Origin: Terana coerulea | Taxonomy: Eukaryota; Basidiomycota; Agaricomycetes; Polyporales; Phanerochaetaceae | Length of the DNA: 64,000 bases | Direction: 5' to 3' | NCBI GenBank assembly: GCA_024811115.1 | Contig: JAKOGH010001195.1 | Span: 310,001-374,000 of the forward strand | In this document: one piece after another, positions 1 to 11,992 of the stretch | Position numbering within the stretch: position 1 is the first letter of the stretch | Layout: every line of letters begins with the position of its first letter | Made by a program: the position numbers and the translations under genes | The notes under the pieces: model-generated | What the model saw: the letters and a program-made list of their open reading frames with translations, nothing else | What the model was told of the DNA's origin: nothing | Databases searched by the model: none

Positions 1-620
1 TTGTATGCATCCTCGGGATGCTCAGACAATCCAGTGCCGAGACGATCGTATCGGAAAGTGATATGTCCCTTGTCTGCCGCGGCAGCAACGTAGCTATATT
101 TGTCCGTGCCATCCGCCGTAAAGTCCCAGTAACTGTTGCATTTTATGAGCCTCCTGTGCCCGTACACGGGGGATGCTTCCCACCTAGAGTCAAAGCCAAC
201 GCCATGCACGAGCAGCTGTACAGCGGATGCGTCCTTCAGGCCCTTCTTCGGCGTGCACAGTGTGCCGGAAAGCGAGTACGTCCTTGACACGTTCTTCTTC
301 TCCGGCAGTATGTATGCACTCGTGAAATTGGCTTGAGACGAGAGGAACGTTTGGAACGCTGCCGTGATGAAAGTCTGTCTCCGGTGTTCAGCCTCGTGCA
401 CCACTCGTACTGGGAGAAGACATACCTCGTTGACGTTCGAGTTGAACTGGTCGTTAAACGCGAAATTGTTGCTCGTGATGCTCAGCTCGTATGTCTTCCG
501 AGCGCAGTGTGCGTTCGAGGGACCGACGCGCGAGGTATCGTATCCCGCAAGGTTGCCCACCGCCGCGACACCGCCGATGACCCATAGCGCAGATAAGCCC
601 AGAAGCTGAAACGAGCGCAT
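1..620 (-). CDS. Secreted alpha/beta hydrolase, copy A (5' part only)
   Basis: The gene starts at 620 and runs off the left edge. Visible exons are 620..426, 374..184 and 132..1; the last ends exactly at the window border where copies B and C have a donor site. The N-terminus is a signal peptide (MRSFQLLGLSALW), so the product is probably exported. It continues with the GYDTSRVGPSNA segment and a VHGVGFDS strand typical of the start of an alpha/beta hydrolase fold. The nucleophile elbow and catalytic His lie outside the window. Exon lengths 195, 191 and 132 match the intact pattern, and the run that is shifted in copy B is normal here (AAG AAG). Substrate is unknown; lipase or esterase activity is only inferred from the fold. 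Confidence 0.85.
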   Translation of the reverse strand, partial: MRSFQLLGLSALWVIGGVAAVGNLAGYDTSRVGPSNAHCARKTYELSITSNNFAFNDQFNSNVNEVCLLPVRVVHEAEHRRQTFITAAFQTFLSSQANFTSAYILPEKKNVSRTYSLSGTLCTPKKGLKDASAVQLLVHGVGFDSRWEASPVYGHRRLIKCNSYWDFTADGTDKYSYVAAAADKGHITFRYDRLGTGLSEHPEDAY

Positions 621-1560
621 TGTTGAAACAAGTGTTCTAGAGTGTGAGGAGTCGTCGGAGTCGGGTTGTCACTTGATGTCAACAGCTGTTAGAAAATGTT
701 CAAGCAAGTGCAGACCTTATATATGCTTCCAAGCCGCCGAATCCGCACAGTATCGGAAGACCAACTGAAACTCGTCAAGGATAGCGTCCGTTGGCCCGAG
801 AGCCTCGCAAAGCGGTCACTTGTGCTAGCTTCGCTCATGCGAGGGCGGCCCACGAAATGCACCCTAGGCGATGGTTTCAGCTTGCTTCGGAAATCACGGC
901 GAAGTCAAGCGCAGCAAGTCGTAGGCTGTGCTAGCCAGTACCTGTGTGTATGCCAAGGGCAAAAGCTGCGGGTACGCAGTGGAGGACTCTAAGCACCATA
1001 TATGAAGTCTGTTTAAGTCGGGTCGGCGTACTTACTCGCATGGCGTGTGAAGGCAGTAGCTTCGGTTGGCTGACGTTCACCACATACCTGCCGCAATGCA
1101 AGCGTCATCAGTGCAAGCCGACCGCAATCTCACTAGGACGTACGATTATTCTAACCGATAGCGCAGACAAGCTGTGCCACCGCACGGTAGATTCGCGTTG
1201 ATTCGGCGTCTGCATACAGCAAGTGAGTAACGTGACAAAGGTACAGCGGGTAAACGGGCGAGCTCACAAAACAACACCGACACCTATACGCACGCACCCG
1301 TCGCTGTTAGTATTCGCTGCTGACTATACACCAGCAAAGGTTGCATGACAGTCGGCGCGAACCTGGTATGACACATAATTCAGTTGCCCGCGGCGCGTGA
1401 GATGGCCTAATGGTGCCATGGTCGACGTATCATTATTGGCCTGTGGTCGGGGACGCGTAGCTTTGCTCACATATCCGTGTATTACCTCAATACCCTGGAG
1501 GTGTCGACATTATCACCGACGGCCAAATCGATATCTTGTTCTTCATGTTCAAATCATCAT
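621..1560. repeat. Segmental duplication, left copy (upstream region of hydrolase A)
   Basis: This non-coding stretch can be aligned almost end to end with 3468..4345, the upstream region of copy B, including the TATA area, a shared GGGTAAACGGGCGAGCTCAC block (near 1248 and 4047) and the tail that borders the C-type gene. It shows that the duplication unit was larger than one gene. No other coding signal was seen in it. Confidence 0.8.
715..723 (-). promoter_or_regulatory. TATA box of hydrolase copy A
   Basis: TATATAAGG on the minus strand, about 95 bases upstream of the ATG at 620. The same element at the same distance is kept in front of copy B. Confidence 0.55.
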
Positions 1561-1569
1561 GGCATCAGC

Positions 1570-1826
1570 GCGCGTGGCGATGTAGCTGTACTCGTCAGAG
1601 CCGTTCACGGCAAAGTCCCAGTAGCTGCAGAGGATTGTCAGCCGCTGAGCTTGCGGTCCGAAAGCAGGAAACGTACCTGGAATCAAAACCAATGCCATGA
1701 ACAAGTAGCTGAACCGCCGAAGCATCCTGCACATCGCTCTTCGGCAAGCAGAGCGTTCCGGACAGCGAGTACGTCTGTGACACATTCTTCTTCTCCGGTT
1801 CCTCATACTTGCTCGTGAAGACCACA
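1570..1826 (-). pseudogene. Remnant of a fourth hydrolase (C-type): exons 2 and 3 only
   Basis: The stretch matches exon 2, intron and the first part of exon 3 of copy C (5390..5636) almost base for base, including KYEEPEKKNVSQTYSLSG and VHGIGFDS. Exon 1 is missing to the right of 1826. To the left the match stops in exon 3 and jumps directly to sequence matching the 3' flank of copy C (around 4345), so roughly 1 kb carrying exons 4 to 7 has been deleted. No ATG, nucleophile elbow or stop of the family remains, so it cannot make a working enzyme. It is a fossil of a second A-type plus C-type gene pair. Confidence 0.85.
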
Positions 1827-1927
1827 TATCATTATATAGTAGAATACTGTGGGAAATGAGCGCTAGGAGATATGTAAGCAAATGGAAGGATCCATCGACA
1901 AAAGCCGTCGTCCATATCACGGGCACA

Positions 1928-3467
1928 TCAAGAAGAGAACACCTTCTGGACAAAGACCAGCATCTCCTGGTAGATAGCAGGCGCAGACAAGTGCTGGTTA
2001 ACACCGTGGCCGGTGTTCTCAGGGATGGAGACCGAGAAGTTGCTCGCGGCAGGGTATAGCGCTTGGACGGCAGCTGGCGAAGATGTAAAGTTGCTGCCTG
2101 CAGGAACGGCATAGCAGTCCCTGAAGCAGAAGGGAAGATCTTGAGCACCGGTGACCTGTTTGTATCTCGTAAGCCAATGAGCGACATGGCTTTAGCAGCA
2201 GGGTACATACGACGTGAATGGCGCCTTTGAAGCCGGGAGCGGGCTGAGAGAGGCTGCCGAGCGTGGCCAGTACGCCTTGAGTCACGGGCTGTACGGTGTC
2301 GAAGGAGCGCTGAGCCGCAGCATCGGCGAAGAAGGGAAAATAGAAAAAGTTAAATATGGTAGTTTGTTTCTAGCAGAGTATGTCAGAATGCTCAGTACGG
2401 AGACATGGAAGACGTGACGCTCACAGAGAGGCTGGTGACGTATCCGTTGCTCATTGATCCCTTCTTAAAGCGTGAGGGGAAGGCATCGGTGGCGGTAGTA
2501 AACGCGGAACCGGCAAGGAAGGCACCAAGGCCCGCGCTGCCAAGGGCGTTATTGCAATATGTGATAGGCAGCGTATAAACACCCACAAACTCGTCGAAAA
2601 TCCCTGCAGAATGGCGCCATCAAGCAGCTTAGGTGCCGTCGCAGTGAGAGCCTGGACCTGTACGGCACCATAGCTGTGCCCAACACCGACAACTTTCTTG
2701 AATGCATTGCCGCCCATTTTTCCACTACGGAGAAGGCTGGCGAATTCAGTCGCAATGGCAAGGTCCGTCGACGCCTGCACTACACTAGGGCATTGGAAGA
2801 ATGATCAGCAAACGGAGGGCATGACTAAAGACCGATGGTACGTACTTGTAGGCATCCTCGGGATGCTCAGACAATCCGGTGCCAAGACGATCGTATCGGA
2901 AAGTGATGTGCCCCTTGTCGGCCGCGGCAGCAACGTAGCTATAGCTGTCTGTGCCATCTACCGTAAAGTCCCAGTAACTGTCACGTTTTATGTACCTCCT
3001 ATACCTATTTACGGGGGATGTTTTCTCACCTTGAGTCGAAGCCAACGCCATGCACGAGCAGCTGTACAGCGGATACGTCCTTCAGGCCCTTCTTTCGGCG
3101 TGCACAGTGTGCCGGAAAGCGAGTACGTCCTTGACACGTTCTTCTTCTCTGGCAGCATGTATGCGTTTGTGAAATTGGCTTGAGACGAGAGGAACGTTTG
3201 GAACGCCGCCGTGATGAAAGTCTGTCTCCGGTGTTGAACCTCATGTACCATTCATAGCGTGAGAAAATGTACCTCGTTGACGTTCGAGTTGAGCTGGTCG
3301 TTGAACACAAAATTGTTGCTCGTGATGCTCAGCTCGTAGGTCTTCTGAGTGCAGTGTGCGTTTGAGGGACCGACGCGTGAGGTGTCGTATCCCGCAAGGC
3401 TGCTCACCGCAGCGACACCGCCGACGGTCCATAGCGCGGATAAGCCTAGAAGCTGGAATGAGCGCAT
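1928..3467 (-). CDS. Secreted alpha/beta hydrolase, copy B, with one-base frameshift
   Basis: Seven exons: 3467..3273, 3221..3030, 2977..2846, 2784..2587, 2536..2425, 2369..2211 and 2155..1928. Exon lengths equal those of copy C except for exon 1 (four codons shorter) and exon 2, which is 192 instead of 191. The extra base lies in the TTT run at 3093..3095 and shifts the frame after GTLCTPK; copy A has TT at the same place. Corrected length is 404 residues. Seen in the product: signal peptide, nucleophile elbow GHSYG, acid-loop candidate VTGAQDLPF and a late His in ENTGHGVNQH, the order expected for an alpha/beta hydrolase triad. As written the protein would be cut at about 110 residues. Either a consensus error or a young pseudogene. 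Confidence 0.85.
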
Positions 3468-4345
3468 TGTTGAAACGAGTGTTCTTGAGAGCGAGGAGCT
3501 GTTGGAGTCAGGTTCTCACTTGAGGTCAGCCGCTGCAAGAACAGGCTAGAGCAAGCACAGACCTTATATACACTTCCAAGCCGTGAATCCCGCATAAGAT
3601 TGGAAGACAAACTGACCTATGTCAAAGATAGTGTCCGTTGACCCGAGGACCTCACAAAGCGGTCACGTGCAAAAGCCTTGCTTATGCGAGGGCGGTTCGC
3701 GAGATGCAGCCTAGGCGATGGTTTCAGCTTGCAGCGGACATCACGGAAAAGTAAGCGCAATGAGCCGTGAGCTGCACCAGCCGATGCCTGGGTAAGAATA
3801 AGCACCATGTAAAGTCTACTTGATTCCAGTTGGTGTACTTACTCGCATGGCATGTAAAGGCAGTGTAGTTGCGACGGTGGATAACGTTCACCACACACCT
3901 GCCCCAATGCCAGTGTCAACAGTGCATCTCACTAGGACGAGCGAGTCTTCCAACCAATGGCGCAGGTATGCTGTGCCACCGCACTATGGGTCGGCGTCGA
4001 TCCGGCGTCTGCGTACAACAAGTGAGCAACGCGACAACGATACAACGGGTAAACGGGCGAGCTCACGGAATATATCTATCTGTGTACACCCGTAGCTGTT
4101 AGTATCCATTGCTGATTATAAAACGGCAAAGGTTGAATGACAGCCGAATTTTGGTCCGCTATACGTAACGAAGCTGTCCACGCCGCTTGAGATAGTCAAA
4201 TAGCACCGTGATCGACGTGTCATCCTTGGCCTAGGCTCGGAAATGTGCAGCTTTGCTCATGTGTTTTTGTATTACCTGGATGCCTTGGTCGGTGCCGACC
4301 AGCCACTGAGGGGCAAAATGATATCTTGTCCTCGCCCAGATCGTC
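3468..4345. repeat. Segmental duplication, right copy (upstream region of hydrolase B)
   Basis: Partner of 621..1560. It fills the gap between the start of copy B and the stop of copy C and holds no gene of its own. Many substitutions and small indels separate the two copies, so the duplication is not recent. Confidence 0.8.
3562..3570 (-). promoter_or_regulatory. TATA box of hydrolase copy B
   Basis: TATATAAGG on the minus strand about 95 bases before the ATG at 3467, in the duplicated upstream block. Confidence 0.55.
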
Positions 4346-4390
4346 ATGGCATCAACGGGTCCATTCGAGCCAGATTCTGAAACAAGCACA

Positions 4391-5942
4391 CTACGAGGAA
4401 AGCACCTGTTGAACGAAGCTGAGCATCTCCTCGTACACCTCCGGCGCAGAGTCATGCGCGTTAACAGCATGCCCGACGTTCTCAGGAATGAACACTGAGA
4501 AATTCTTCGCCGCGGGATAGAGCTCTTGCACGAACGCAGGGATGGAGGCATACGTGCTGTTGGCGGGAACGGCGTAGCAGTCTCGGTAGCAGAAGGGCAG
4601 ATCCTTGGCGCCGGTTACCTAGAGCAGAGAATAGGTCGCATCAGATGACAAGATCAAGCGAGCACGACCCCAGACTCACGACGTGTACAGCACCCTTGAA
4701 ATGAGTAGCGTTCTGAGTCAAGGAGGTCTGGGTGGCCAAGACGCCCATGGTCACCGGCTGTTCGGTATCGAATGCCACTCGGAGGGCAGCATCCGAGAAG
4801 TACGGAAGGTAAAAGAAATCGAATTGGACTGTTTGTTTCTGTGACAGGTCAGTTGTTGTGTTTGAACTGCACAAAGAATTATAGCTTACAGCGAGGTTCA
4901 CGACATAAGCATTGCTCATCGACCCGTTCGGGAACCGGTTGGGGAAGGCAGAAGTAGCGGTCGTGAGGGCGGCGCCGGCTAGGAAGGGAGCCTCGCCAGT
5001 CCTACATAAATGCATGAGCATGCAGCGAACAATGAATATCTGAGCCAGATGTACGCGTTCGTCGAGAAACCTTGAAGAAGGACGCCGTCGAGCAGCTCGG
5101 GCTGGGTTGCAGTGAGAGCCTGGAGCTGCACGGATCCGTAGCTATGGCCGACACCGACGATCTTGGTGAAATTCTTGCCGTCCACCTTGCCGCTGCGAAG
5201 CATGTTGGCAAACTCAGTTACAATCGCAAGGTCCGTTGGTGCTTGCACAAGGCTAAAAGCATGCAAAGATGAGAAGCATAACCACGCCGACCAAGGAACA
5301 CGGCGTACTTGTATGCGTCCTCAGGATGCTCTGAAAGTCCAGTGCCGAGCCGGTCGTAACGAAAGGTAGCGTACCCCTTGTCAGCCGCAGCGGCGACGTA
5401 GCTGTACTCGTCAGAGCCATTCGCGGCAAAGTCCCAGTAGCTGCAGAGGATTGTCAGCCGCTGAGCTTGCGATCCGAGCACAGGAATACGTACCTGGAAT
5501 CAAAACCAATGCCATGAACGAGCAGTTGAACCGCCGAAGCATCCTTCGCGTCGCTCTTCGGCAAGCAGAGCGTTCCGGACAGCGAGTACGTCTGCGACAC
5601 ATTCTTCTTCTCCGGCTCCTCATACTTGCTCGTGAAGTTGGCTTGAGACGACAAATATGTCTGAAGCTGAGCTGTGATGTACGTCTAGACTTCTTGAGTA
5701 AGTAGTCCATGGTGTCCACAAGAACAAAGACATACCTCGTTCACATTCGAGTTGACCTTGTCGTTGAACACTACGTTGGTACTTGTAACGTCCAACTGAT
5801 ACGTTTGCCGAGTACATTCTGCGTTCGATGGACCGACGCGGGACGTATCGTAGCCGGCAACGTTGTCCTGTGGGTTGATGTCGTCCGCTACAGCCAATGA
5901 GGCTAAGCCAAGCAAGTACAGGGCCCGCGACGTTGTGCGCAT
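4391..5942 (-). CDS. Secreted alpha/beta hydrolase, copy C (intact)
   Basis: Seven exons: 5942..5736, 5684..5494, 5440..5309, 5252..5055, 5001..4890, 4838..4680 and 4618..4391, total 1,227 nt, 408 residues, no frame problem. An N-terminal hydrophobic leader indicates secretion. Conserved features are the GYDTSRVGPSNA segment, LLVHGIGFDS (oxyanion strand), the nucleophile elbow GHSYG at about residue 200, VTGAKDLPF (candidate acid) and ENVGHAVNAH near the C-terminus (candidate His). Intron positions are the same as in A and B, so the three genes share one ancestor. This copy is the best template for judging the damage in B and in the 1570..1826 remnant. Family-level function is a secreted serine hydrolase; the substrate cannot be read from the sequence. 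Confidence 0.9.
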
Positions 5943-6528
5943 GATGGGAGTAGGCTGTGATGGTGGTGGTAGGCTGAGAGAAAGTGAGGGAAAGAAAAGC
6001 GGAGGACAGGACTGTTTATGTAGGAACGAGGATGACGAGGCTGGCTAAGACCAAATTGGAACGGCTGACTGCTACCTGCCCAATGCAGAAGTGCTATACC
6101 TGTAAGTGGGTCCTCTGCGTCCTAAGATCTCCGATGCACCAAGAGGCTGATATCATCATCGTAATTTCGAAAGGACGCTCACACTCTTCACCGGCACCTT
6201 CGATGTAGTTGCCATCACTTTAGACGCCGTGACTGATTTGCACTGCTGAGCACGCAACCTGAAGGCCGCACGGCTGCACAAAATGTGACTACTTAGACCA
6301 AAGCAGAGGTTGAAGAGTACTCACGGACACATTTCGAAAAGATACGGAGGTCTGAACAAACTTCCCATGTGGCGCCATCTCACGGAAGTGGACTTTGTTC
6401 ACTGCTGAGCAGATCATTTGTGTCATTGTCCGCGGACAAATATACAAATCGTTACACCGAGCCGAAGAGACCTTGTTGGTAACCGGATGTAGTTACCCTA
6501 ATTCATGTTCTGCCAACCAGCTGACCGT
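5943..6528. other. Intergenic, no gene seen
   Basis: Promoter side of hydrolase C and 3' side of the S1 nuclease. No conserved reading frame, tRNA or repeat was recognised. No clear TATA box precedes copy C, unlike A and B. Confidence 0.5.
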
Positions 6529-7942
6529 TCAAGGAAGCATGGGCGAGCCGTCGAAGATCGTGTTCAGCCAAGCGGCGAGTCGGAAACCTTGTTTCGCAAT
6601 TTGAAGATCGACCTAATACGACGCCTTTCAGCAAAAGACAGAATATATTTCATGGGCAACATACCACGGGGATAGCGTTGGTAAAGTAGGTGCCCTCGCA
6701 TAGTTCGGGGTCCTCCGTGGGCTCGAAGTTGAAGACCGTGGACTATTGTGACATGCCCTTCATTAGATGATAGCAGAGAAAAGTGTATCGGGGAGGTACG
6801 CACGCAATCGAAGGCATTTGACTCTCTGGCCCAGACCAAAGGACACTCGAGAGGAGTCACAGTGCCGGTAGCGCGTGCAGCCAAGAGGTTGCTAACGTCC
6901 TTCTCGAGCGAAGGAGTATCTTCGAGTGACCGCTTGTTATTCACTGGCTCGGTAGTTGACGTGCATGAGAGCCAGGAAGAGGTCAGAGACTTGAATGAGC
7001 CGGTCTACGGGTCACTTGTGCAGTGAGTATTGGCGCACAATTCAGTAGGAAGTAAATGCGAACCTTGATCTGCTTCACCAGATCCGCAGCGTATTGCTCA
7101 GAAGTACCACCATGGACCGCGTCAACGTTCTTGGTGAGCATTCCAGTGTCTGAGCAGTGGTGAGTATTTTTCAAACGGGAGCATCAGACAGCTGGTACGT
7201 ACCCCAGGCAGCGTGAAGGTTTGTCTTGGAACCCGAACACTTAGCGTCGATGTCGTTGCCACCGGCTGCCACCGCTTCGACATGGAGAGGCTGACCGATG
7301 TCGCCTACGAACTACATGGAATACGTTTTCAGTCAGCGCATCCAGGCCGGCTATGGTGTGGACTGACATGATCGATGAACTTCAAAGCCTCCTGGATTTG
7401 CTCAGCGTCCAGCGTCGGATCAACAACACGTGTGGTGTAGTTGGCAATAGCCGCGACTGAGTTAAATGAGCATTGACTGAGCTTTGTGAAATCATTGGGC
7501 ACTCACGGACGCAAACTTGGCTCCCGCAGTCACGAATCTCTTCAACAGAGCAAGAAGAGGGCGGGTTATCCTCGGCATCGACAAAGTGAAGGTTCTTCGA
7601 CCAGGTAAATGCCGGCTCGGACTTGACCTCGTCAGCCCACTAAAAAGTCTGTCAGCTGTGAATTTGTTGATTCATGGATAGCAAGACTTACAGTAGCTGC
7701 AGGGCCTAAAGAGAAGTTGTACGTCGCACCAAGCGTGGTCTGGACGATGGTCAGAGCATTGGGCGCGAGGAAGTCTTGTGCGATAAATCTGGGGTAATTG
7801 AGCGATAAGCCCACTGCGTTTATCCCTTTTTCACACGCAGATACTTCACTCACCCGATAGTCTGATGCCCCAAGTTGCCCCACGCCAGGCTGCTTCGGAT
7901 GTACAGCAACACTGAGGGAAGAATCAATGCCAGACGAGCCAT
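6529..7942 (-). CDS. Secreted S1/P1-type nuclease
   Basis: Nine exons: 7942..7854, 7788..7692, 7639..7507, 7456..7368, 7311..7203, 7149..7064, 7004..6804, 6742..6665 and 6612..6529; 966 nt, 321 residues, frame intact. A cleavable leader ends at SLA, which puts Trp at the mature N-terminus (WGNLGHQTIG), as needed in this family where that Trp and His help bind zinc. Further zinc-site segments are present: LHFVDAEDNPP, HFVGDIGQPLH and NLHAAWDTGM, plus the C-terminal block IAKQGFRLAAWLN. The family cleaves single-stranded DNA and RNA with three zinc ions and is usually induced for phosphate or nucleoside scavenging outside the cell; that role is inferred. Assignment is firm. Confidence 0.95.
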
Positions 7943-8048
7943 CGTATCAGGATCTCAGGGCGTGAAAGCGTTGTCTGCGGAGTGTAATACTCGAGGTCGT
8001 ATGGAGAACTGGGATGCCTCAGGGCTTTCTTGAGTTCCAGCGAGCCGC

Positions 8049-8058
8049 TTTTTTATGC
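8049..8058 (-). promoter_or_regulatory. TATA-like box of the S1/P1 nuclease
   Basis: GCATAAAAAA on the minus strand about 110 bases upstream of the ATG at 7942. Confidence 0.4.
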
Positions 8059-9931
8059 ATGTGCAGCAGCTCCGACCGGCTGGTCATGGTGGGCTGATTC
8101 TGGTTCTGAACATACTTCTATGTCACTGTGTTATAGCTCTTCATGAGATTGAGAGCCACCTCCGCATGTTGGAACGAAGCTACTTACCTTTAATGCGCCT
8201 TGCACTCCCTCGACGATCTATGCAGAGTCATGCACGTGGGATATGCGGGACGGTGATTGGAACATTGGGAGGAACTTCCTGGTATTTTCGTCTCAAGAAC
8301 CCACAGCCACGCGTTCCCAAGTCATATACTGGATTCCCGTGAGGACTCCTTCGGGTTTTTCGAGGGCGCATGCAGTTGGTATTCGAGGAGTGAGAGAACA
8401 GGCACCAAAGGGACCGACGACCACACGTTGGCTCGCCTATCGCTTAGCGCCTACATTTCGGCTTTTGCCTTCGGCTGCTCGGCGGTCAGGGCGCCATTAA
8501 TGTGATGCTGGCGAAGGCGTCTATGAAATCGTACCCTTACGTATACGTTCCTCTGCCACCATAGGCTGGCAGTCCAGCACGCTGCAGCCTCGTTGTGTTT
8601 GCTGATCCCTTGTTTGCGTCTTTGTTGACCCTTGTCACGTTAAGCTTGAGGTTATTCGGTCGTGCCGCGGTGTTGAAATAACTTCGATATGGACATCACC
8701 TAGCTATAGCCTGTGTGGCATCGTGGCCTCGTTAGAAAATGTGGTGCAATTCGCCCCCAATACCAGCCCAACGCTCCCAGCTGCAGGGTACTCCATGTCG
8801 CCAAAGCTACTCTCACGGTATGTCTGCTCAGATTTCTCCTACCTTACTCAAGTCGACGTAATATACAGTGACTCTGTTCAGGAATAGGAAAGGCGACATG
8901 TCGGCAAGGCCCTCACTGTTGATAATACGCCTCCGCAGGAGACATTCAACATTCTGAATAAACGTAGTCATGCATGGGTTGGGTGAGTCATTTGATACAT
9001 TTGACCACGGGCGGGCATCTGTTCACGCAACATCACCCCTCAGTCCCTTATCCGCTGCACAGCCGTTTCTCCCAATCCCCGGCTTAACTTCCCCCCCCCT
9101 TTTTGGCGCCACATCATTTGCGCTGTTCCGAACACGGACGGTTGCGGTTGAAGGCAGCCCGCGCTCATAGTCGCGTTTGGTCTACTCGGCTTGTAGCTAC
9201 TGCGGTCCAAGGTTCATGCACCCTGTCAAGGCTCCCTCACTCACAAGAGCCATATCAAGTAGCCGGAACCAACTGGTACATCTTCCGTATACCGTCGCGC
9301 TAGCAGGGTCTAAGGTGTTATGCTTGTCTAGATGCAGCATTCGCGCGCAAACATATCCGATCCCACCTCGCACCATCAGACGACACGATGCTGCTCGAAG
9401 GCTGATATAAGAAATTCACCCGTTCTTCTCACTCTACAGTGGACGTCTTCTCCTCTACAGCACGGTTGGGGCTTTACAACACGCTATTCGGCTCGCCCAC
9501 GCCATCGGAACGTTCTGCCCGGTCAGGTGCCTTGGACTTAGGCACCTACGCCGCTCCGCGTTTAGTTTTCCAGCAAAACATATGATCTCATATATCCAAA
9601 GCGCTCCCGCGTCGGAAACACCCGAGCGTTGTAACGTCAAATACCGCGGGCGTCGTAAGCGGTGGTCGTGAGCCTCTTCAGCTTCCCCCCTTCGGTCTCA
9701 ATCCACTCTCCCTTTGTACTGAGCTCAGTCAACGTGCCGTCCCCGAGTCAGGCACTCTTCTATCTACCCGCCCCTTTACCCTTACGACATCCGCTCTCTT
9801 ACACTCTGCAGCCGCTGATTGGACACGCATTACATGTATGTTAGTTTTCATGCGACTCGCTCGCATAGAACACTTACGCTCGCTGTTCAATTTGCAGCTA
9901 CGCGCTCGTTCTATATTCCTATCCCACCACG
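8059..9931. other. Long intergenic stretch
   Basis: Nearly 1.9 kb without a reading frame that shows splice-linked exons or a family motif. It is rich in C runs near 9090. I see no tRNA, terminal repeats or inverted repeats that I can support. It may hold the regulatory DNA of the flanking genes. Confidence 0.45.
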
Positions 9932-10616
9932 ATGCCGACGCAGTCTATTCAAGTCGTCTCTACCCGGTTTGGTCCGATACACGGTGGTATATTGACAGCA
10001 AATGTCACGTTACCGCATACTGATCCGCGCGCAGTCACCCTCAAAACGTTCACCGAGATGATCGCTGGCTGTGGAGCAGACGTGGATGCCGTGGAATTCA
10101 ATGTTGGCGGTGATTTTGGTGCGCTGTTCGTGACGCCTCGCCCCCTGTTGCTGATATCCGGGCTTGCAGACGAGGTCGCTGCCCTTCGAGCACTCAAGCT
10201 CTCTCAGCTCACTAGTCTGACTTCCCTCGCCATACGCCTTCAGTGGTCAAGCCAGCACGGACAAAGAGAGCATTGCCGACGTTCTCAATTGCGTCTCCGC
10301 AATGCTCAAATCGGCGGGAAAATCGATGGCACTTGCTTCTCTCATCATTGAAAGCCCACTTCCTCAACATGCACTACGCGCCCGTTGGTCTTCCGACCTG
10401 GTCCAGTCCCTTCGCGACCCCCTTTACAGCCTTGATTGTCAGCTGCATAAGCTGGTTATTCAAGGCAATATGCAATCCATCACCATGCACTCGGCAGTCT
10501 CTGGCTCTCCTTGCGGCAGCCAGCCTTTCTCTGTGGAAGACAAGGTTCGCCTCCGCGCGCTCTTTCCCGTGCTCGGTGATCTCGGGATGTTGGAGTTCTC
10601 CTCCCCTTTATCCTGA
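9932..10616 (+). CDS. Hypothetical protein, possible F-box/LRR-type, frame change inside
   Basis: An ATG at 9932 in good context (CCACCACGATGCCG) opens a frame through about 10225 (VSTRFGPIHGGIL, EFNVGGDFGALFVTPRP, LKLSQLTSL). A different frame then continues from about 10230 to the TGA at 10614..10616 (YAFSGQASTDKESIADV, LASLIIESP, LFPVLGDLGM). A one-base insertion near 10229 or an unrecognised intron would join them. The pattern of short beta-strand-like and leucine-rich pieces resembles the LRR tails of fungal F-box proteins, but no F-box is visible and I do not recognise the family. It could also be a decayed fragment. Confidence 0.4.
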
Positions 10617-11992
10617 GCGCTCATTCCATTTTTTAATAATGCTATGATGGCAGTCAGGAGACTGCTACTATCATATTATATCTTCCTCTACGCGCCAGTC
10701 GCATACACAATTTTCTCCCTTGACATTGTTTTATAAGTCTTTTAACCATTAACGGCACCGTCCTCTGTACCATACATTTATCTCGCTCGTGCTTCGGCCA
10801 CCTGGGTACAATGCTTCCCCTTCGTAGGAAGGGTAGCTCCATCGAGGTGGTTCCTGTTCGCGTAGTACCTTCGCAGTATATTTACTTCCAAGTTCCAAGC
10901 ACGGTATCATATGTATGCTTGCCTAGCGTTGTACATCGTGCCATTGTGCACGAATCTATGATATTTCGATCGAAACATTCCGAGGCTTTTTGATACCTAG
11001 AACTCCAAGACAGTCGACGATAGGAACTCGGGGAGATGTCTTATCCCGGCGAAGGGAGCGACTCGCAAACAGAGAGCCAATATTTCGAAGATGTATGTTG
11101 GGCGGCATTGCTCTTGTGCGTCCCCTGAGTACTAGTAAACGCCCCGCAGTAGTAAGCTTATACTGGTCGCGAGGACATCATTAGCAGCATGGTGTCAGTG
11201 TGCTGGCAGTGTAACCGTCACCACCAGCATTTGGTCAGCGCACCGTATTGAAAGTAACGCCGGCCCTTCACTGCTTTGATTGCCGGAGCGGGTCATTTTC
11301 TAATGGCAATCACCGCGCCACAACGGAAATTCGCTCGCGAGCCACAAGTCAGTTTGGTTTGTACCACCACGATGTGATGAAACAGGGCAAAGTGCGATCG
11401 TTTGGGACGTTTGTTTTAGTTGTATGTCCAACTCTGAATCTCAGTCATACGGTGCTATAACACGTCCAGTACGTAGCCTAGATATGTATCTCTGAATTTG
11501 CTCACTGTTCGAATTTATCAGGCCCGGCGTAAGAAGCACGCTTTGTTCACCACGGTTATGGCTTCCCTTTCTGACACACTACATAGGGTTACACTAAAAT
11601 TGACGCTTACCATCAGGCATGCGGTAATACACATGTGTAGCCCGGTGCCATTCGAACCCTGGGGAAGCCTGCACTGGATCAACAACACTGTGGAGTCGAG
11701 TACTGGCGAGCGTATTTACACATTCAGCACTCCATTCAAATCCTGCCACGCGGAGGTCTTTGGCTTCAATTCGGAATTTAGGGGATATAAATGGATCACA
11801 GCCACTATGATAGGATAGACAGGTCCTTGATCTATTCCGAAGGGTACACCAATCCGGGGTCGGGTTTGTGGGGAGGGGTTCATCGACGCCCAGAATAGAC
11901 ACCAGCAAAACATATGCTACTATCATATAAAATGGGTGCTTTGCCATAGAACTCGAACAACAAGCCCACCCAGAGCAGCTTGCCCATACGAA
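10617..11992. other. Long intergenic stretch, no supported gene
   Basis: About 1.4 kb with several short open frames on both strands, none with splice continuity or a recognisable motif. Confidence 0.45.

Noticed and set aside
11594..11947. 117-codon minus-strand frame with a hydrophobic start (YMIVAYVLLVSILG)
   Set aside because: It looks like a signal peptide, but the rest has no motif, no splice-linked partner and a poor codon pattern.
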